DNA from: a virus
IMG/VR virus record: IMGVR_UViG_3300006919_000154
Coordinates: 1 to 37,704 of that record
Direction: 5' to 3' (one strand)
DNA: 37,704 nucleotides
Shown here: positions 33,699 to 37,704 of the stretch, one piece after another
How positions within the stretch are numbered: position 1 is the stretch's first letter
How the letters are laid out: every line of letters starts with the position of its first letter
Notes under the pieces: generated by a model
What the model saw: only the letters and a program-made list of their open reading frames with translations
What the model was told of the DNA's origin: nothing
The model's database searches: none
Program-made: the position numbers and the translations under genes

Positions 33699-33709
33699 AT
33701 TATAAATAT
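33699..33709 (-). promoter_or_regulatory. ATATTTATAAT element, candidate late promoter
   Basis: Exact copy 29 bases before the tail sheath ATG, in the 58-base gap after the small coiled-coil gene. Confidence 0.5.
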
Positions 33710-33728
33710 TAGAAGTTGTTTCAAAAAA

Positions 33729-33980
33729 TTATTCTGCGGTAGTAATCTCTCCTTTTTCTAAGTCAATATTTCCCTCACCATATTTTTCCTGCAGTTCTTG
33801 AGCCGTTTTACTTTGCTCTTTTTGCAATTCTTTAAAATCTTCTAAAAAAATATCTTTTTGGTCTTCTAAAGCTGCTAGCTGCAACTCTATTTTACCTAAA
33901 CCACCAACTATGGTATTAGTTTTAATTTGATAATCTTTTAATGTTTGTAACTCTTCTTCTAATAACTTTTTTATTGCCAT
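33729..33980 (-). CDS. Small coiled-coil protein upstream of tail sheath
   Basis: The 83-residue product is almost fully helical: LLEEELQTLKDYQIKTNTIV then KIELQLAALEDQKDIFLEDF and more Glu/Lys/Gln heptads, ending EKGEITTAE. A Gly-Gly-Leu-Gly break at about 27-30 divides two helices, so it may fold as a helical hairpin. No named family is recognised. The position among sheath and neck genes suggests an assembly or structural role. Confidence 0.65.
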   Translation of the reverse strand: MAIKKLLEEELQTLKDYQIKTNTIVGGLGKIELQLAALEDQKDIFLEDFKELQKEQSKTAQELQEKYGEGNIDLEKGEITTAE

Positions 33981-33997
33981 AATGTGTAGTTTGATTT

Positions 33998-34008
33998 GTT
34001 ATAAATAT
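33998..34008 (-). promoter_or_regulatory. ATATTTATAAC element, candidate late promoter
   Basis: Copy with one change, 18 bases before the ATG of the small coiled-coil gene, in the 52-base gap after the gp15-like gene. Confidence 0.4.
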
Positions 34009-34032
34009 ATATAAATTATATTAAAGATTCAT

Positions 34033-34980
34033 TTATTGTAAATCTCTTAAATTTCTTTTTCTACCATCATCGGTAGGATTAGCTTCAGGGTAATATACAC
34101 TATCTATATCACTTACCGCTTCAGATGTAATAGTAACTTTAGCTTTTGAATTGTAAATTTTAGTTGAATTTAGTTCTTTTTGAATAGTATCTGGAAGGAT
34201 ATATCCTCTTAGTCTTATGTTAAATGTACCTTTTACTAATCTATCTTGACCTTGAGTTAGTTCAGTTGCTGTTGTAAAAGAATCAATAAATGCTCTAAAT
34301 TGAAATCTTTCAGGATTTCCCCAATATGCATCAGAAGCATATTCACATGCTTCAATTATTTTATTTAATTGTTCCATATAATAAGTTTGTACTAAACAAC
34401 TATATTCCATAGTTACATAGTCAGGTTGGGCTACTACATGAAATTTTTCAACAGGTTTTCTATTATTTAAAGCTGCAAAATTACCATAGAAGTTTTTTGG
34501 GCTATATTGTTTAGACCATTTGCCGTATAAATTAGGTTGATTTGCATCTAATTTATTTGCTACTGATCTATCTTTAGCTATATTATCTCTTTTAATTACT
34601 ATAATGGGCATCATAATTGCACCTGATTTGTCTCTATAATAACCATCTCTTTGAAATGATTTCCATCTTTCAGGAGCACCATATATTACGGGAACATTTC
34701 GTCTTTCACCATTTTGGTATACAAAGGGTTTTATAGTATTTTCAAAATAATAAAAAATTGCTTCATCTATATCTTTAATCCCAATTGAATATTGTTTAGT
34801 GTCATCTCCTTTTTGGCTCATTTTAGTAGACCTATTAAAAGGTATACCTGTTTCTTGGTAATTAGGATTAATAGGAGACTTTGCTCTATTAGGATTACCC
34901 CTCTCTAAGTCAAAAGCTTGATGTTTGTTTTGACTTAAAGTTAATTGATATTTTGGTACTGGTTTTCTAGGTTTTGCCAT
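34033..34980 (-). CDS. Tail completion / sheath terminator protein, gp15-like
   Basis: The 315-residue protein (T4 gp15 has 272) contains VPVIYGAPERWKSFQRDGYY, compare T4 VPITYASKEHF, a VTMEYSCLVQTYYMEQLNKI segment with IIEACEYASDAYWGNPERFQ, and FNIRLRGYILPD near the end, compare T4 gp15 LTFEVNGWMYPP. These match the ring that caps the tail and joins it to the neck. The basic N-terminal arm (MAKPRKPVPKYQL) is an extra. The ATG overlaps the stop of the gp14-like gene. Confidence 0.75.
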   Translation of the reverse strand: MAKPRKPVPKYQLTLSQNKHQAFDLERGNPNRAKSPINPNYQETGIPFNRSTKMSQKGDDTKQYSIGIKDIDEAIFYYFENTIKPFVYQNGERRNVPVIYGAPERWKSFQRDGYYRDKSGAIMMPIIVIKRDNIAKDRSVANKLDANQPNLYGKWSKQYSPKNFYGNFAALNNRKPVEKFHVVAQPDYVTMEYSCLVQTYYMEQLNKIIEACEYASDAYWGNPERFQFRAFIDSFTTATELTQGQDRLVKGTFNIRLRGYILPDTIQKELNSTKIYNSKAKVTITSEAVSDIDSVYYPEANPTDDGRKRNLRDLQ

Positions 34981-35513
34981 TACATTCTTTCTATATATGG
35001 TGAAATAGCTACTTTATCAGCTGGTATATAGTATGTTGATACTAGAATTGATACGCTATTACCAAATTCATCTAAATCAGGGTTTAATGGGTTTGGAGTA
35101 CCATCAGAATCATTATTAGGATATGATGGATTCTTTCCACCCCAATATTGGTTCGCAATTGTACTTTGAACCCCATAATATCTTTCTTCGTATAAAATAA
35201 TATCACCTACTCTAGGTACTATATCTGCATCTACTAAATCATCTCTAAAGAAGAAAAAGTTAATGCCTTGCTCAAATTGTACTCCTTCATACTCGCCTTC
35301 AGGATATTGTTGATCACCTCTATCTATTAAAACATTAAACAAGAAAGGACCATTATAATATTTTTCTTCAGCTGCTTCTCCGTATATGTTTACTTTAGTT
35401 TCTTCTAGTTTAAATTGATAGACAGCGGCTTGTTGAGTAATAATATTACCCATTAACTCTCTATTGAATTTTCTCATTAGAGATACATCCCTAAGTCTAG
35501 TGTACATTGCCAT
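34980..35513 (-). CDS. Neck protein, gp14-like
   Basis: The 177-residue protein starts MAMYTRLRDVSLMRKFNREL and contains KLEETKVNIYGEAAEEKYYN, where the I-Y-G-E-A signature and following strand resemble gp14-type neck proteins of T4-like phages. IVPRVGDIILYEERYYGVQS and an ending with IPADKVAISPYIERM are also consistent. It is shorter than T4 gp14 (256). It stands between gp13- and gp15-like genes, with 1-base spacing on both sides, as in other T4-type neck operons. Confidence 0.75.
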   Translation of the reverse strand: MAMYTRLRDVSLMRKFNRELMGNIITQQAAVYQFKLEETKVNIYGEAAEEKYYNGPFLFNVLIDRGDQQYPEGEYEGVQFEQGINFFFFRDDLVDADIVPRVGDIILYEERYYGVQSTIANQYWGGKNPSYPNNDSDGTPNPLNPDLDEFGNSVSILVSTYYIPADKVAISPYIERM

Positions 35514-35514
35514 A

Positions 35515-36696
35515 TTATCCTACATAAATTGTATAAGGTACTTGTTGTAATTCTTTCATTTTAGAATCTGCTTCATTTGCTCTTCTTTCTAAAGAAGCTG
35601 CTCTAGAAGTTTCATCAAAATAAGCCCTTAATCTTTCTATTAATGACGTTTTTTCTGCTGTTGCAGCTGCTAATAAATCTGATTGATTTAATGTAACATC
35701 TGCATTTGGAATAGGTATTGTACCATATTTACCTCTTACATACCCTAACATTTCTTTTGATAATGCTAAAGTGTATTCAAATATCCATTGTCTACCAACT
35801 GAATTAATAAATTCATAAGTTGGGTTTTCATACGGAGCATTTGATACATTAGTTACTCTATCAGGGCGTTGCTGTACAGCACTATTAATTCTATCATCTC
35901 TTAAAATATATTCAAACCATATTCTAGCAGGGGTTGATTCTTGTGCAGCTGTACTAAAATTAGGGATTGGGAATATTCTTAATTTATCATTTCTAATTTC
36001 AAATGAATAATTACTTAATCTAATCATTTGATTCATTTCAATTTGTTGGATCACTTGTAAATCATAATTTAAAGGAGCCATTAAATACCCTAAACCATCA
36101 CCAAATCCTCCTATACCAATAACACCCGCAGCTAGTACTCCACCAAATCCAAATCCATTATATGGATCTAAATAACGAGCAGATGCCGGATAGGGTTCTT
36201 GGTAAAATACTCTTTTTACTTCAATACCATTTTCATATGCTGATCCAGTTAAACCACTTTGAGTCATAAAAGTTTGAAATGAATAATCTTGTACACTTGA
36301 AGTTAGTACAAATGAACCTGAGTGGTAATCTATATTACCTCCTGTACCTGCTTCTTCAGCATATTGTTCAGTTAATCTAACAATTGGTTCAAAACTCGGT
36401 GTAATCAATGCTTGATTTAAACTTGATCCCGTGGTAAGGTTTTCTAGAGACAATTGATTATCTCGTATTTTATACGCATATAATTCGTTACCATATGTGG
36501 TTACTGCTTCTTCAAATGCAGTGAAAAATGAACCAGATTGTAGTTCAATATCAACTAAGGGATAACCTAACCGTTGGGCACAAAATTTAGCTACCTTTAC
36601 AGCATCAGTTTGGAAATTAGTATCTGAATTATAAAATCCAAATGGTACTGAATTTGCATTCCAAACAGGACTACCATCATAAATTGGTACATTCAT
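35515..36696 (-). CDS. Neck / head completion protein, gp13-like
   Basis: The 393-residue protein (T4 gp13 has 309) has a middle with Gly-rich hydrophobic stretches (GFGFGGVLAAGVIGIGGFGD, about 188-207). Its C-terminal part reads WIFEYTLALSKEMLGYVRGK, then PIPNADVTLNQSDLLAAATA and a helix with IERLRAYFDE. The C-terminal half matches the gp13-type pattern (alpha-helix with L-G-x-x-R-G-K, then L-x-x-x-D-L). The Gly-rich insert accounts for the extra length. Order PhoH-gp13-gp14-gp15 supports the call. Confidence 0.7.
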   Translation of the reverse strand: MNVPIYDGSPVWNANSVPFGFYNSDTNFQTDAVKVAKFCAQRLGYPLVDIELQSGSFFTAFEEAVTTYGNELYAYKIRDNQLSLENLTTGSSLNQALITPSFEPIVRLTEQYAEEAGTGGNIDYHSGSFVLTSSVQDYSFQTFMTQSGLTGSAYENGIEVKRVFYQEPYPASARYLDPYNGFGFGGVLAAGVIGIGGFGDGLGYLMAPLNYDLQVIQQIEMNQMIRLSNYSFEIRNDKLRIFPIPNFSTAAQESTPARIWFEYILRDDRINSAVQQRPDRVTNVSNAPYENPTYEFINSVGRQWIFEYTLALSKEMLGYVRGKYGTIPIPNADVTLNQSDLLAAATAEKTSLIERLRAYFDETSRAASLERRANEADSKMKELQQVPYTIYVG

Positions 36697-36706
36697 AATA
36701 TATTTT

Positions 36707-36718
36707 ATTTATAAATAT
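36707..36718 (-). promoter_or_regulatory. ATATTTATAAAT element, candidate late promoter
   Basis: Copy on the coding strand 11 bases before the gp13-like ATG, in the 31-base gap after the PhoH-like gene. Confidence 0.45.
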
Positions 36719-36727
36719 GAAAAAAAT

Positions 36728-37447
36728 TTATTTAGATCCAGATATAGTAATACTCATACCATCTTTAACAGCATTATCATAATAATCTAATAAATCTTCA
36801 ACAATTGGGTCTCTATGGTTAGTAAATAAAGTAATAGCTGAAAGATTTTTTATTTTTCTAGATGCAGTATAAAGAAATTTAAAACCAGAATCTGCTTTTC
36901 TTTTTAAATCAGTTTGGTTTGAATCACCACATATCATCATTTTACTTCTTAAACCAATACGAGATGTAATCATCTCCATTTGTTCATGAGTAACATTCTG
37001 GGCTTCATCAACAATAATTATTGAATCTAAAAATGTTCTCCCTCTCATAAATGATACGGGTACAATTTCTATTTTACCATCAGCTATTAATTTATCAATT
37101 TTTATTTTATCATATAATGCATAAAAATTTTGATAAATTGGTTGAACCCAAGGATCCATTTTTTCTCTTAAATCACCAGGTAAAAATCCTATTTCTTCTT
37201 TAGATACTGTAGGTCTTGTAATAATGATTTTTTCGTATTGTCTTCTCATTAACCCATCTAAAGCTACATTACATGCTAATAAAGTTTTTCCACTACCTGC
37301 ACTTCCTGCTAATAGAGTAATAGTATTTTCTAGGATTTCTTTTTTAGCTTCTTTTTGTTCATCATTTAATTGTAACTTAAATTTGATCGGATTTTTTGGA
37401 ATCCTTTTTTGACGATACACGTCGTCAGTATGAGGTTTACTCGTCAT
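36728..37447 (-). CDS. phoH: PhoH-like ATPase
   Basis: PhoH-type proteins are P-loop ATPases common in marine phages; their job in infection is unsettled. I chose the ATG at 37445-37447 (239 residues) because an ATG 21 bases upstream would overlap the candidate promoter. Walker A is GSAGSGKT at 48-55, Walker B is SIIIVDEAQN with Asp147 and Glu148, and a CGDSNQTDLK sensor segment and R-x-x-x-[ST] helices follow. It sits between the capsid and neck genes rather than in a nutrient-related cluster. The name follows family usage and does not imply phosphate regulation. Confidence 0.92.
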   Translation of the reverse strand: MTSKPHTDDVYRQKRIPKNPIKFKLQLNDEQKEAKKEILENTITLLAGSAGSGKTLLACNVALDGLMRRQYEKIIITRPTVSKEEIGFLPGDLREKMDPWVQPIYQNFYALYDKIKIDKLIADGKIEIVPVSFMRGRTFLDSIIIVDEAQNVTHEQMEMITSRIGLRSKMMICGDSNQTDLKRKADSGFKFLYTASRKIKNLSAITLFTNHRDPIVEDLLDYYDNAVKDGMSITISGSK

Positions 37448-37467
37448 ATAAAATAACTTTGTGTTCA

Positions 37468-37478
37468 ATAATAAATAT
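37468..37478 (-). promoter_or_regulatory. ATATTTATTAT element, candidate late promoter
   Basis: Copy with one change, 21 bases before the chosen PhoH ATG and just below the capsid terminator. Confidence 0.4.
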
Positions 37479-37484
37479 TTAAAA

Positions 37485-37513
37485 GATAAAAAAACCCGGT
37501 CAAAGACCGGGTT
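37485..37513 (-). terminator. Rho-independent terminator of the major capsid gene
   Basis: On the coding strand AACCCGGTC, loop TTT, GACCGGGTT gives a perfect 9-bp stem followed by seven T (interrupted only after that by A). It lies 31 bases after the capsid stop. It is the strongest hairpin in the window and suits the most abundant transcript. Confidence 0.92.
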
Positions 37514-37544
37514 AATTTATTAAGAAAATAAATTAAATCTCTAA

Positions 37545-37704
37545 TTATAGAGTATTTAATCCGTTTACTTTGATAGTACCATAGAATTCTGGTCTTACCA
37601 TTTTCTTAGCGTATCTAGTTAACAATCCTTTTCTTGGAGTGAAAGTATCTGGATCGTATACTAGAGGAGTCATGATTAATGGAATATAAGGAGCAAATAC
37701 AGCA
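37545..37704 (-). CDS. Major capsid protein, gp23-like, C-terminal end (cut by window edge)
   Basis: The last 52 codons before a TAA at 37545-37547 are visible. The product ends AVFAPYIPLIMTPLVYDPDT, then FTPRKGLLTRYAKKMVRPEF and YGTIKVNGL. A-P-Y-x-P-L followed by the F-x-P-[KR]-x-G-x-x-T-R-Y motif is the end of T4-type capsid proteins. The rest lies beyond the right end. It is followed by a strong terminator, and the PhoH gene has its own promoter-like element. Confidence 0.88.
   Translation of the reverse strand, partial: AVFAPYIPLIMTPLVYDPDTFTPRKGLLTRYAKKMVRPEFYGTIKVNGLNTL

Noticed and set aside
1-37704. Search for tRNA genes, CRISPR arrays, insertion sequences or an integrase
   Set aside because: No cloverleaf-sized gap, no direct-repeat/spacer pattern and no transposase or integrase motif was seen; intergenic gaps are short.

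Overview
The window is about 37.7 kb of AT-rich DNA from a contractile-tailed (myovirus) phage of the T4 supergroup. Every convincing gene lies on the minus strand, so gene order below runs from the right end to the left. The host is most likely a marine or aquatic Bacteroidetes bacterium, probably a flavobacterium. Reasons: most start codons lack a GGAGG-type ribosome binding site and sit behind A-rich leaders; secreted proteins have signal peptides ending in G-Q or S-Q; and a lipoprotein carries an acidic Cys-x-x-Asp-Glu-Glu start like Bacteroidetes surface-lipoprotein export signals. This host call is an inference.

Right third (37704 to about 20000) is the virion module: the 3' end of the major capsid gene (gp23-like) with a strong terminator, a PhoH-type ATPase, neck and tail-completion proteins (gp13-, gp14- and gp15-like), a small coiled-coil protein, tail sheath (gp18-like, with an in-frame TAA at codon 48), tail tube (gp19-like) with a UUCG-type terminator, a small membrane protein, two overlapping tail-assembly chaperone frames (gp26/gp51-like, with a T7 slip site), the tape measure, baseplate proteins (gp48/54-like and LysM gp53-like), a very large hub protein with a VanY-type peptidase domain, and a further probable structural protein. 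A repeated element, ATATTTATAAT on the coding strand, lies just upstream of many of these genes and is a candidate late promoter.

Middle (about 19975 to 10800) is the replication and nucleotide module: a short family A DNA polymerase, an unknown 155-residue protein, a gp32-like ssDNA-binding protein with an SSB-like acidic tail, UvsX/RecA, a 5'-3' exonuclease, a DnaB/gp41-type helicase, class Ia ribonucleotide reductase (NrdB, NrdA), a small membrane protein and a terminator.

Left third (10700 to 1) holds an envelope and secretion module and a lysis cassette. The envelope module has a secreted protein of unknown type, a 32-residue coupled microprotein, a secreted cohesin/dockerin-like protein, a lipoprotein, two small membrane proteins, a CsgG-like outer-membrane pore protein, and a secreted protein with a long acidic linker and a probable beta-barrel. 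The lysis cassette has two holin-like proteins flanking an L,D-transpeptidase-like enzyme. Beyond it lie a coiled-coil membrane protein, a 2OG-Fe(II) oxygenase-like protein, several small proteins, a TGT/DpdA-like transglycosylase and the start of queC. The last two suggest 7-deazaguanine modification of phage DNA. No tRNA, CRISPR, insertion sequence or integrase was seen. The longest stretches without a gene are about 110-115 bases and are covered by the terminator entries.
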